Notes under the pieces: generated by a model
Seen by the model: the letters and a program-made list of their open reading frames with translations, nothing else
Told to the model about the DNA's origin: nothing
Databases searched by the model: none
DNA from: Solirubrobacter phytolaccae
GTDB taxonomy: Bacteria; Actinomycetota; Thermoleophilia; Solirubrobacterales; Solirubrobacteraceae
Length of the DNA stretch: 64,000 nucleotides
Direction of reading: 5' to 3'
Assembly: GCF_027587195.1 (NCBI RefSeq)
Contig: NZ_JAPDDP010000024.1
Location: 26,045 to 90,044 of the forward strand
Translations under genes and position numbers: made by a program
Part shown: positions 8,704 to 17,124 of the stretch, piece after piece
Layout of the letters: each line of letters begins with the position of its first letter
Numbering within the stretch: position 1 is the stretch's first letter

Positions 8704-10038
8704 ATGCGGAGGACGATCTGCTTTGCCCTGCTCGCGCTGCTCCTGCTTCCAGGGGCCGCGTCCGCGGGTCCGCTCGACGACCCGGCCGAGCAGTGGTTGC
8801 CGCGCACCGACGGCGCGACCTGGACGTACGCCTGGTCGAACACGACCTACCAGCCCGCGGCGCGCGTCGAGAAGTACACGATGGCGGCCCGCGCCGGCAC
8901 GTCCTTCCGCCTGCGCTGGGACGAGGTGAACCCGCCCGCCACGGACACGGCGTCGACGGGCACGATCGACTTCCAGCACACGGACACCGGGTTGGTGAAC
9001 ACGAACTACCAGTCCTCCCAGCCGCCGCCGCGGTTCCCGATCCTGTGCGCGGCCGCGACCGACTGCGCGAGCTCGCTCAGCGCCGCGCTGTACATGGTCA
9101 TCTGGGGCACGCGCTCACCCGTCTTCGCGGAGCCGATGCTGCAGGGCACGCGCTGGAGCTCGATCGGCGGCGCGTCCAACGACGTCGCCTCCAGCAACCG
9201 CTACATGGGGCACGTGAAGGTCAAGGTCCCGGCGTTCCCGGCGGGGGTCGACGCGGCGCGCGTGGACAGCGACGTGACCCAGGCGGGCGCGATCGGCGAC
9301 CCGTTCGGCACGCTCACGCGCACGGTCTACTGGGTGCGCGGCGTCGGGCCGGTGCGGGTCGTGATGAAGCACGCCTCGGGGGAGACGTCCACGGCGGACC
9401 TGCTCGAGACGAACCTGAAGGCCAAGCCGCTGCCGTCGGACGAGAACCTGCTGCCGCTCAACCGCGGCGACAAGGGCACGTTCCGTTGGCGCAACTCGAA
9501 GTGGATGAAGGCCTGGTCGACGCAGTCCTACGAGGTCGTCGACGTGGTCAACTCGACGGCGCGCGTGGACTTCAAGCACGTCCGCGGGCCGCTGCGCGTG
9601 GCCGCCGCCTACGGGCTCTCCTCGCGCCTGTCGGGCGTGACGCTGCTGTCGGGCTCGACCCAGTCGACCGGCGGCAAGTTCCCGAAGCTCGGCAAGTCGC
9701 GCCGCTTCACCACGCCGTTCGACCTGATGGTCTACGGCTTCAACCCGGTCATCCCGTCGCCCGGCTCGGGCAAGGGCACGACCTGGCGCTCCTCGCGCAC
9801 GAGCCGTGACTACTCGATCTTCGGCGTGTCGGGGAACGCGTCGGTGCTCGGCACGCAGACCGTGCGCGTGCAGGGCAAGAAGTACAAGGCGGTCGCGATC
9901 CGCTCGCGCCTGGAGCAGGGCTCGAACCGGTTCGGCTCCGGCACGCGCACCTCGTGGTTTGCCCCGGGTGTCGGGCTCGTCAAGCTCGTCTTCAAGCACG
10001 CCGACGGCTCGGTCTCCACCGTCGAGCGGGTCAAGTAG
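8704..10038 (+). CDS. exported protein, family A copy 2 (duplicated ~200-residue module)
   Basis: The 444-residue product starts at the ATG that precedes a good signal peptide (MRRTICFALL, cleavage near ASAG); the frame is open further upstream but only through the preceding gene. It aligns along its whole length with family A copy 1: QWLPR-x-DGATW, WGTRSPV, TQAGA-GDPFG, GVGPV near residue 218, YGFNPV and the final FAPGVGLVKL. The same two-module layout is visible. No Shine-Dalgarno sequence precedes the ATG; a TAGATT element at 8690-8695, 8 bases upstream, would fit a -10 box for a leaderless transcript. The following lipoprotein gene starts directly after the stop. Confidence 0.82.
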   Translation: MRRTICFALLALLLLPGAASAGPLDDPAEQWLPRTDGATWTYAWSNTTYQPAARVEKYTMAARAGTSFRLRWDEVNPPATDTASTGTIDFQHTDTGLVNTNYQSSQPPPRFPILCAAATDCASSLSAALYMVIWGTRSPVFAEPMLQGTRWSSIGGASNDVASSNRYMGHVKVKVPAFPAGVDAARVDSDVTQAGAIGDPFGTLTRTVYWVRGVGPVRVVMKHASGETSTADLLETNLKAKPLPSDENLLPLNRGDKGTFRWRNSKWMKAWSTQSYEVVDVVNSTARVDFKHVRGPLRVAAAYGLSSRLSGVTLLSGSTQSTGGKFPKLGKSRRFTTPFDLMVYGFNPVIPSPGSGKGTTWRSSRTSRDYSIFGVSGNASVLGTQTVRVQGKKYKAVAIRSRLEQGSNRFGSGTRTSWFAPGVGLVKLVFKHADGSVSTVERVK

Positions 10039-10899
10039 GTGCGCGGCGCGCCCAGCACGGTCGCGGCGAGGGTGCGTTCTCGCGGCTGCGCGGCCACGGC
10101 GCCGCGCGCGCTCCTCTCGCTCGCGGTGCTTGCCGCGCCCCTCTTCGCGGCCGGCTGCGGCGGCGAGGACCCTGACCGCGCCGAGGTCCGCTCCTACCTC
10201 GAGCGCGTGAACGCCGTCCAGTCGTCCCAGAAGGCCGTGCTCGTGCGCGCCGACACCGTGCTGCGGGGCTACGCCGAGCGCAAGCCGATCGGCGCCCCGG
10301 CCCTGGCCGGCGTGGCCGACGGCGTGCGTGGCGTGCGCGCCGAGGTCGCCGCCGTGAAGCCACCGCCGGCCGCCCGCGAGGTCCACGAGCGGCTGCTGAA
10401 GATCTACGACATCGACGCCGGCCTCGTGGCCGAGACGGAGCGGATGGTCACCTACCAGGACGCGGCGCCGGCGGCCCTGGCGCCCCTGGACCGCGCGAGC
10501 GCGAAGCTCCGCCGCGACCTCGACCGCGCGAAGACCGCCCCGTCACAGGCCCGCGCGCTCAAGCGCTTCGGCGCCTCCCTCACCCGCGTCGGCAAGCGCC
10601 TGCGCGCCCTGAAGGCCCCGGCCCTGCTCCAGCCCGCCCACGCGGCCCAGATCAAGCGGCTCGCCTCCACCCGCAAGCTCTCGGCGCAACTGGAGACGGC
10701 GGTCCGCAAGAAGGACTCGCGCCGCGTCGCCAAGCTGCTCCTGCACTTTCGCAAGAACACCACCTCCAAGCGCGCCGAGCGCCGCCTGACCCAGCGCGGC
10801 ATCGACCTCCATACCGAGCGCCTGCGCGAGCTCACCGCCGCCCAGACCGAGCTCGGCCGCGCCCAAGCCCGCCTGAATCGGACGTTCCGCCCTTCATGA
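10039..10899 (+). CDS. putative lipoprotein, helical, unknown function
   Basis: The 286-residue product starts at GTG immediately after the preceding stop. Its N-terminus is long and basic, followed by a hydrophobic stretch and a lipobox FAAGC with the lipidated Cys near residue 40, so the mature protein should be membrane-anchored outside the cell. The rest is charged and looks entirely alpha-helical (repeated A/R/L/K stretches, e.g. ERVNAVQSSQKAV), suggesting a helical bundle or coiled coil. I do not recognise the family. It lies between copy 2 of family A and copy 2 of family B and overlaps the latter by 4 bases (ATGA). Copy 1 of the A-B unit has no such lipoprotein between its genes. Confidence 0.75.
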   Translation: MRGAPSTVAARVRSRGCAATAPRALLSLAVLAAPLFAAGCGGEDPDRAEVRSYLERVNAVQSSQKAVLVRADTVLRGYAERKPIGAPALAGVADGVRGVRAEVAAVKPPPAAREVHERLLKIYDIDAGLVAETERMVTYQDAAPAALAPLDRASAKLRRDLDRAKTAPSQARALKRFGASLTRVGKRLRALKAPALLQPAHAAQIKRLASTRKLSAQLETAVRKKDSRRVAKLLLHFRKNTTSKRAERRLTQRGIDLHTERLRELTAAQTELGRAQARLNRTFRPS

Positions 10900-13250
10900 A
10901 GCGCTTCCTCCTCACCTCGCTCCTGCTCCTCGCGGCCCCGGCCGGCGCGGCGGCCCAGACGCCGCTCGTGCCGTCCCTGAGCATCGACACGACCTTCGCG
11001 CCGCTGTCGGGCATCGCGACCGACGACTACAGCGCCAGCGTCGCCTCGGACATCCCGGCGGAGGTCATCGCCGCGAACGGCCGGATCTACACGATCGGCA
11101 GCACGTCGGCCGACGACGGGAACCTGTACGTCGTCGCGCGCCGCGGTGACGGGACGTTCGACGCGAGCTTCTCCGGCGACGGACGGCTGACGGTGTCGGT
11201 GCCCGGCACCGAGGCCGAGAACGTCAAGGCGGCGGCCGTGCTGCCCAACGGCGCGTTGCGGATCGCTGCCTCCGCCGACAAGAGCATCGGCTCGTCGAGC
11301 GACCGTGACGTCGCGATCATCGGTCTGCTGCCGGACGGCTCGCTCGACCCGAGCTTCGGCTCCGGCGGCATCACGCTGTTCCCGGTCGGCGCCGGCGACG
11401 ACGACCCGAACGGCATCGCCGTGGACGGCGTGGGCCGGGTCGCGGTGACGGGCTCAGCGCTCGCGTCGAACGTCAAGGACACGTTCGTCTCGCTCCGCAA
11501 CCCGGACGGCTCTCCGGCGGCGTTCGGCACCGGTGGAGTCGTCGTCCTGCAACGGTCCCCGAGCGGGCTCGCCGATGAAGGCCAGGACGTCGTCTTCCGC
11601 CCCGGTGGCGGGCTGGCCGTGCTCATGAGCGTGCACCTCCCGGGCGTCGGCGCCGACACGGACGAGACGTCCGTCCTGCGCGGGTTCACCGAGGACGGCT
11701 CGCTCGATCCCGGGTTCGGCGACGCCGGGGAGACCGCGCTGACCGTCGGCTCGCCCGATACGAGCGCTCCCGGCCTCATGCTCCTTCGCAACCGTCTGTG
11801 GGTGACCGGCAAGACGATGAGCGGCGTGCAGCAGATGGCGTTCATCGCGCGCACCGAGGCCAACGGCACCGGGCTGCAGTCGCGCCAGTTCGAGATGCGT
11901 GGCAAGTCGAGCGGCACCGACGCGATCCGGTCCGCCGGCGCAGATCTCGCCGTCCTTGCCGGGCCGCCCGAGGCGCTGGTCGTCGTCGGCTCCTCCGTCA
12001 CGCCGTCCTCGGGCCTCGGCGGGTTCGCCGCGACCGCGTTCACCAACTTCGACGGCGATCTCGCTTCGGCTCCGGCCAGCACCTACGTGGACGCCGGCTC
12101 CAACCAGACCGGCCTCGTCTCCGCGTCCGCCGAGGGCCCTTACTCGTTGGCCGCCGCCGGGCTGCTGCTGAACTCGTCGTCGTTCGACACGAGCTTCGCC
12201 ACGCTGCGCCTGCTGCTCGACGCGGACAAGAAGTGCGACCTCGCAATCGACGTGCCGACCCCGCTCGAGCTGACGTTCGTCGGCCGCAAGGGCACCGCTG
12301 CGCAGATCAGCGTCGAGAACAAGGGCGATCGGCCCTGTGGCGGGCCGGTGACGGTGAACGCGCCGTACAAGCTCGGTCGCGCGGTCGACACCGGCGTGAT
12401 CGCGGCGGGCGCGAAGTTCGTGGTCAACGCCGTGCCGTTGACCAGCTCGACGATCCGGCGCGACGACGACGTCGCCCGCTTCACCGTGAGCGCGACGGGC
12501 GGCGACAGCGACACCAGCAACGACGTCCGCGGCGTGCGGGCGGTCTACTCGTTCTGCGACCTCGCGTTGAGCGCGGTGCAGAAGCCGTCCACGATCCCGA
12601 ACGAGGGTGGTCGAAGGGTCGAGGTCGGGTTGCGCAACTCGGGCACGCGGACCTGCCGCTCGGTGCGGATGAAGGTCACCGACGGCTCGGGTGAGGGCGC
12701 GAGCAAGCCGTACTCGATCGACCGCGGGCGCAGCGTGTCCGACGACGTGCTCGTGTCGGCCAAGAGCGCCGCGAAGATCGGCAAGAAGGCGACCGTGCGG
12801 GTGACGACGTCCTCGTCCGACGACGACGTGTTCGCCACCAACGACGCGATCCGCCTGACCGCGCGGGTCGTGGGCGTGGGGGACACGCGCGTGTCCTCGG
12901 CCGGCGCCACTCGCATCGCCGGCTCCGCGAGCCGGGGGAAGGGCACGAAGGCCGACGCAAAGGGCCTGTCCGTCACCCGCGTGGAGGTCGCGGTGCGCAA
13001 GCTCGGCTCCGGCTGCCGCTGGCTGTCCGGCAAGAACGCGAAGTTCACGAACCGCAAGCTCGCCAAGGGCGCGACGTGCACGCCTTCGGGCTGGCAGGCC
13101 GCCTCGGGTCGATCCTCCTGGCGCCTGAGCATGCGCGCCCTGCCCAAGGGGAGCTACGAGGTCTACTCGCGCGCCGTGACGGCGAACGGGTTCCGCGAAG
13201 GCCGCTTCGCCAAGGCCGACGGCAACCGCCGCAGCTTCCGCGTCCGCTGA
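10896..13250 (+). CDS. exported delta-60 repeat / CARDB-like protein, family B copy 2
   Basis: The 784-residue product has a signal peptide ending GAAAQ near residue 24. Delta-60 repeats with the DxSF pattern appear near residues 86 (DGTFDASFSGDG), 147 (DGSLDPSFGSGG) and 268 (DGSLDPGFGDAG). Two CARDB-like domains start at CDLAI (~447) and CDLAL (~554), with paired Cys in DRPC and TRTC. A basic beta domain closes the protein, ending FRVR as in the paralogue at 6410-8653. The order of domains is identical in the two paralogues. It is the last gene of the A-B-A'-L-B' array; a hairpin and then a promoter follow it. Confidence 0.8.
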   Translation: MKRFLLTSLLLLAAPAGAAAQTPLVPSLSIDTTFAPLSGIATDDYSASVASDIPAEVIAANGRIYTIGSTSADDGNLYVVARRGDGTFDASFSGDGRLTVSVPGTEAENVKAAAVLPNGALRIAASADKSIGSSSDRDVAIIGLLPDGSLDPSFGSGGITLFPVGAGDDDPNGIAVDGVGRVAVTGSALASNVKDTFVSLRNPDGSPAAFGTGGVVVLQRSPSGLADEGQDVVFRPGGGLAVLMSVHLPGVGADTDETSVLRGFTEDGSLDPGFGDAGETALTVGSPDTSAPGLMLLRNRLWVTGKTMSGVQQMAFIARTEANGTGLQSRQFEMRGKSSGTDAIRSAGADLAVLAGPPEALVVVGSSVTPSSGLGGFAATAFTNFDGDLASAPASTYVDAGSNQTGLVSASAEGPYSLAAAGLLLNSSSFDTSFATLRLLLDADKKCDLAIDVPTPLELTFVGRKGTAAQISVENKGDRPCGGPVTVNAPYKLGRAVDTGVIAAGAKFVVNAVPLTSSTIRRDDDVARFTVSATGGDSDTSNDVRGVRAVYSFCDLALSAVQKPSTIPNEGGRRVEVGLRNSGTRTCRSVRMKVTDGSGEGASKPYSIDRGRSVSDDVLVSAKSAAKIGKKATVRVTTSSSDDDVFATNDAIRLTARVVGVGDTRVSSAGATRIAGSASRGKGTKADAKGLSVTRVEVAVRKLGSGCRWLSGKNAKFTNRKLAKGATCTPSGWQAASGRSSWRLSMRALPKGSYEVYSRAVTANGFREGRFAKADGNRRSFRVR

Positions 13251-13276
13251 CACCGGTCGTCGACGTGGCCGCGCCT

Positions 13277-13293
13277 TCGGGACCGAGTCCCGA
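13277..13293 (+). terminator. small hairpin after the secreted-protein array
   Basis: A 7-base stem, TCGGGAC / GTCCCGA with a 3-base loop, lies 26 bases after the stop of family B copy 2 and before the next promoter. It has no U tract. It is short, so this is only a plausible terminator. Confidence 0.35.
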
Positions 13294-13342
13294 GCCGCGG
13301 TCGCGGCCGTCGGCGCGAGCATCCAGGGAATCTCCTCATAGC

Positions 13343-13371
13343 TTGACTTAATCGAGATTGGGTCTCATATT
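13343..13371 (+). promoter_or_regulatory. sigma-70-type promoter with a possible operator in the spacer
   Basis: TTGACT (13343-13348), a 17-base spacer and CATATT (13366-13371) match a housekeeping promoter, in an AT-rich patch that stands out from the GC-rich surroundings. The spacer contains the inverted repeat GAGA-N5-TCTC (13354-13366), which touches the -10 box and could be a repressor site. A Shine-Dalgarno AGAGGA (13391-13396) follows, 6 bases before the ATG at 13403. Confidence 0.65.
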
Positions 13372-13402
13372 CTCGGGCGTCAAGCAAGCGAGAGGAGCAA
13401 CG

Positions 13403-13930
13403 ATGGGAAGCTTCAACCGGTTCGCCGTGGTGCTGTGCGCGACCGCGGTGTTGGGCGGAGTGGGTGCCGGCACGGCGTACGCCGACGAGTACGACCACGT
13501 CGACCTCGTGCTCGAGGCCTTCTGCGACGGCAACGGCGACGTGAGCGAAGGCGAGTTCCTGCTCGAGGAGCACGGCGTCGGCCCGCTGGCCGACCAGGAC
13601 CAGGTGTTCACGTTCGACGGCGTCGACGACACCGACCTCGGCTTCGAGGTCGAGTGGGACGACGGGTGCGATCAGGTGCCGGTGGACGTGACGTTGACGG
13701 GCGCGTCCGGGTCGGGCGGAAGCTTCTCGGCGGGAAGCGTGTTCAGCGCGACCGCTCCGAGCACGCTCGGGGCGACCGGGCCGCTCACGCTGTCCGCCGC
13801 CAACGGCTACCACCTCGATCCGGGAGCGTGGACCGTCAGCGGCGGTCAGACGTTCGATCTGAGCTTCACGTTCAGCGCGACCGGCGGCGTTCCCGTGGTC
13901 TCCACGCTGCCGCTGCACGTCGCCGGCTGA
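13403..13930 (+). CDS. small acidic exported protein with DxNxD motif
   Basis: The 175-residue product starts at the ATG preceded by AGAGGA and a clear promoter; the frame is open 45 bases further upstream but that part lies inside the promoter. The signal peptide ends near TAYADEY (residue ~27). The mature protein is acidic with few basic residues. Just after the N-terminus, FCDGNGDVSEGE resembles a calcium-binding EF-hand or dockerin-type loop (DxNxD), though the usual position-12 Glu is not in register. The second half is Ser/Thr/Gly-rich beta sequence. The two Cys (AFC and DGC) could pair. I do not recognise the family. It precedes the choice-of-anchor M protein, separated from it by a strong hairpin. 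Confidence 0.7.
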   Translation: MGSFNRFAVVLCATAVLGGVGAGTAYADEYDHVDLVLEAFCDGNGDVSEGEFLLEEHGVGPLADQDQVFTFDGVDDTDLGFEVEWDDGCDQVPVDVTLTGASGSGGSFSAGSVFSATAPSTLGATGPLTLSAANGYHLDPGAWTVSGGQTFDLSFTFSATGGVPVVSTLPLHVAG

Positions 13931-13942
13931 TCCAACCCCCTT

Positions 13943-13973
13943 CGGCTGGGGCCGGCGCATCCGGCCCCAGCCG
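13943..13973 (+). terminator. strong GC-rich hairpin
   Basis: A perfect 13-base stem, CGGCTGGGGCCGG paired with CCGGCCCCAGCCG around the 5-base loop CGCAT, lies 12 bases after the stop of the small acidic protein. No U tract follows. It may terminate transcription or reduce read-through into the surface-protein gene at 14003. Confidence 0.65.
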
Positions 13974-14002
13974 TCGCACTCCTCGCAACGGAAAGGACTC
14001 CC

Positions 14003-17000
14003 ATGGGCTTTCGCAACTCGTGCGTCGCTGCAGCGGTAGGGCCACTCGTCGGCCTCCTGCTCGGGCCACCGGCGTTCGCCGCGCCGCCACCCGTGGTCGC
14101 CGACAGCGGCCAGTACCAGATCACGCCGCGCCTGACGGCGACGGGCATCGACCTCGGCCTCTGGCGCAACCCGGGGACGACCACCGTGCCCGGCGCGGAC
14201 GGCGGCCCGGTGCTCGACCTGGCCGACGTGACGGTCAACCTCAAGGCCGAACGGGTGCACGTGCTCCCGGCCGATGCGGGCTGGCGGGTCTTCGGCCCAC
14301 GCGGAGCGGACGCCTACGAGACCGGCCTGCCGCCGGACGCCGCGGACGTGGCCCTGGGCTTCAACTCCAACCTGATCCCGCGCGCGCAGCTGTCCACGGC
14401 GACCGCGACCCGCAACATCACGTACAAGATCGTCGAGGCGCGCGTCCCAGGACGGGCGATGATCGCGCCGCGCGCGGGCACGCTGGTCGGCGCGACCACG
14501 ACGCCGCCGTCACCGTCGACGAGCTCGTTCGACCCGACCCTGCCCGGCGTCAACCAACGCGGCGAGGTCGCGGGATATCAGCCGTTCCAGTTCAACAACG
14601 TCGGTGTCTACTGCCTCGGCCTGCAGGCCGGCGCGTACCTCGCCAACCAGACGCCGGTGACGAGCGCCGTCGAGACGTTGCGGATCGTCGTCGGCGACTG
14701 GGAGGACTGGGGCGACAAGGAATGCGGCGCGGGACCCGAGCTGCCCTCCGGCTACTACGAGCCGGACGCCGTCAACCAGTGGGACCCGGCGACCAACAAG
14801 TTGCTGCCGGTCAGCCACGTCGATCTGGCGCCGTACCTGAACGACTCGGGGCAGCTCGAGGCCGGCCTGCACGAGTCCGCGCAGGGGTGGGATCGCTGGT
14901 GGAGCCCGGCGAACACCGTGGTGTTCGTGCCCGAGGCCGCCGCGGTGACGATCCCGGAGCCGACCGCGACCGCCGACTTCGGCTTCCTCGGCGCGCCGGG
15001 CGACCGGGTCTGGCGGATCCCGGCGTCGGCCTCCGCGGGGCCGGGCGGGACGCCGGCCCTCGGGTACTCCGGTGAGGAGTTCGAAGCGACGGACTTCGCC
15101 GGCCGTCCCCAGTGGCGGCTGGACGCGGTCACCGGCCTCGACGGCGGGCCCGCGCCGGGCGCGTTCTTCCTCGGCACGAACGAGACCGAGGTGCTCACGG
15201 GCGGTGCACCGCACTTCTCCACGCGCCAGGGCCTGCCGCAGTCGCGCGGCTTCCGGTCCGGCTCACACGTGCACGCCAACTGGGACTTCACCGCCCCGGG
15301 CACCTACTGCCTGTCGATGACCTTCAGCGGCTGGCCCGCCGGCAAGACGTACCGGACGAGCACGGAGCGCGTGCTGACCGTCGTCGTCGGCGGCACCACC
15401 CACGACCCGGCGGGCACGAGGACGTGCGAGCAGGCGCAGCACGACGGCAACGCCGACTTCCCGGCCGGGACGCCCGCGGCGACGCCGGTCGCGGCGACGC
15501 CGGGACGCACGGTGCTCGCGCCGCCCGCCGGCCGGCAGGGCTTCGCCACCTTCCGGGTGTCCGGGCCCGAGGTCGAGCTCGTCCACGGCTCCCAGACCGG
15601 CGGCGGCGTCACGTACGACCCCGACGACGTCGTCCTCAGCGTCGACGGCGCCCATGCCGTGTCGGAGCCGGGCCTCGAGGCGGTGTGGGGAGCGGGCCGG
15701 CGCCAGTCGCTGGTCGCGGGCGTGGGCACGTTCAAGCTCGGGCTGTCGGCGCTCGACGGGCCGCTCACCTGGTCCCTCGGCGCCGTGCGCGGTCCGGGCA
15801 AGGTCGATTTCGTGAGCCCCGACGCGCCGCTGCGCCTGAGCACGGTCCCCGAGCTGGCCTCCGCCTCCGGCGTGGTGCGGCCGGACACGACCGTGGCCGG
15901 CGACTGGCGCTTCGAGGTGCCCGGCGTGTACTGCCTGCCGATGACCTGGACCGCCGCCGACGGCACGACCGCGGTGACCAAGACGCTCGCCGTCGCCGTC
16001 GGCGTGTCCGCGGACGGCGTCCAGCCCGGCGTGGGGTGCGTCGGCTCCACGGGTGGCGGCGGCGGACCGGACCCAGATCCGGGACCGGATCCCGGCACCG
16101 GGTCGGGGCGCACCGTGCTCGCGCGCGGGCACGTCGACATCAGCTCGACGCTCGACGCGGACCGGCTGGTGCAGACGATCGACGACGGTGGCGTCGACCG
16201 CGAGATCGACAGCGTGACGCTGCACGTCCGGCCGGCCGCCGAGCGCCGGACCCCGGCCGATCCCGCGTACGCCTTCCTAGGAGTGCCCGGCGCACCGGTC
16301 TGGCTGCTGCCCCAAAGCCAGGACGAGGGCCTGCTGTGGCCCGGCTGGACGCTCCGCCCGGGGACCCGCGCGCTGAGCAGCGAGAACGCGGTGCGCTGGG
16401 AGCTCGGCGCAGTCCGCGGCCCGGGCCGCTTCGTGCTCTACCAGAACGACGGGTTCGGCCTGCCGCAACCGCGGCTGGGGCAGGGGAGCGCGTTCACGTT
16501 CAGCGGCCATGGGCACGGGACGTGGGCGTTCACCGCCGACGGGGCGTACTGCCTGCCGATCACCGCGACCGAAGTGGTCACCGGGCACGTCGCCACGTTC
16601 ACGCTCCTCGTCGCCGTCGGCCAGGTCGACGCGGGCGCCGTGACCCCGGCCGACTGCGGCAAGTCCGCGCGTGAGCTCGGGGCGCGGACGCCCGAGCCCG
16701 AGCCGACCGCGACGCCGACGCCGACGCCCGAGTCCGCGCCGAGCCCGGTGCCCGCGCCGCGACCCGCCGTCGTCACGCGGGCGAAGGCGCCGTCGGTCAG
16801 CGTGCGCACGAAGCCGCAGCGCCTCGACCGCAAGCGCGTCGCCCGCTTGGCCACGCTCGTGTGCCCGGCCGGCCGGTCCTGTCGGGTCAGCACCCCCAGC
16901 CGCGTGCGCGTGACGATCGCGTCCAAGCGCTTCGACGTCCAGGTGCTCGCGCCCCGCAGCCTCCGGGCGGGCACGCGGGGGAGCCTGCGCGTCCGGGTCC

Positions 17001-17113
17001 CGGCCGCGGCCGCTCGCCGTCTGGCCGGGCGTCAGGTCAGGGTGCGCGTCCCGGTCAAGCTGAGCGGCAGCCGATCGGTCACACGCACGGTCGCGGTGAC
17101 GATCCGCGGCTGA
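14003..17113 (+). CDS. choice-of-anchor M / actinobacterial wall-repeat surface protein
   Basis: The 1036-residue product starts at an ATG with a good Shine-Dalgarno (GGAAAGGA, 13990-13997) and has a signal peptide ending AFAAPPP. Four long repeats can be seen, each closing with the G-x-YCL-x-M/I motif: GVYCL (~201), HVHANWDF-GTYCL (~422-440), GVYCL (~641) and HGHGTWAF-GAYCL (~835-853). The HxHxxWxF-pGxY pattern is the signature of the actinobacterial surface-anchored repeat (TIGR03769 type) found in choice-of-anchor M proteins, often encoded next to metal-type ABC importers. A Pro/Thr linker (~900-930) leads to a C-terminal basic beta domain. There is no LPXTG motif or C-terminal membrane helix, so the anchoring mode is unclear. 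It is the last gene of the secreted block, and convergent with the gene at 17125. Confidence 0.78.
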   Translation: MGFRNSCVAAAVGPLVGLLLGPPAFAAPPPVVADSGQYQITPRLTATGIDLGLWRNPGTTTVPGADGGPVLDLADVTVNLKAERVHVLPADAGWRVFGPRGADAYETGLPPDAADVALGFNSNLIPRAQLSTATATRNITYKIVEARVPGRAMIAPRAGTLVGATTTPPSPSTSSFDPTLPGVNQRGEVAGYQPFQFNNVGVYCLGLQAGAYLANQTPVTSAVETLRIVVGDWEDWGDKECGAGPELPSGYYEPDAVNQWDPATNKLLPVSHVDLAPYLNDSGQLEAGLHESAQGWDRWWSPANTVVFVPEAAAVTIPEPTATADFGFLGAPGDRVWRIPASASAGPGGTPALGYSGEEFEATDFAGRPQWRLDAVTGLDGGPAPGAFFLGTNETEVLTGGAPHFSTRQGLPQSRGFRSGSHVHANWDFTAPGTYCLSMTFSGWPAGKTYRTSTERVLTVVVGGTTHDPAGTRTCEQAQHDGNADFPAGTPAATPVAATPGRTVLAPPAGRQGFATFRVSGPEVELVHGSQTGGGVTYDPDDVVLSVDGAHAVSEPGLEAVWGAGRRQSLVAGVGTFKLGLSALDGPLTWSLGAVRGPGKVDFVSPDAPLRLSTVPELASASGVVRPDTTVAGDWRFEVPGVYCLPMTWTAADGTTAVTKTLAVAVGVSADGVQPGVGCVGSTGGGGGPDPDPGPDPGTGSGRTVLARGHVDISSTLDADRLVQTIDDGGVDREIDSVTLHVRPAAERRTPADPAYAFLGVPGAPVWLLPQSQDEGLLWPGWTLRPGTRALSSENAVRWELGAVRGPGRFVLYQNDGFGLPQPRLGQGSAFTFSGHGHGTWAFTADGAYCLPITATEVVTGHVATFTLLVAVGQVDAGAVTPADCGKSARELGARTPEPEPTATPTPTPESAPSPVPAPRPAVVTRAKAPSVSVRTKPQRLDRKRVARLATLVCPAGRSCRVSTPSRVRVTIASKRFDVQVLAPRSLRAGTRGSLRVRVPAAAARRLAGRQVRVRVPVKLSGSRSVTRTVAVTIRG

Positions 17114-17124
17114 CCCTCACCCGG

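Noticed and set aside
14003..17113. Sortase-anchored surface protein
   Set aside because: No LPXTG-like motif, hydrophobic C-terminal helix or sortase gene is present.
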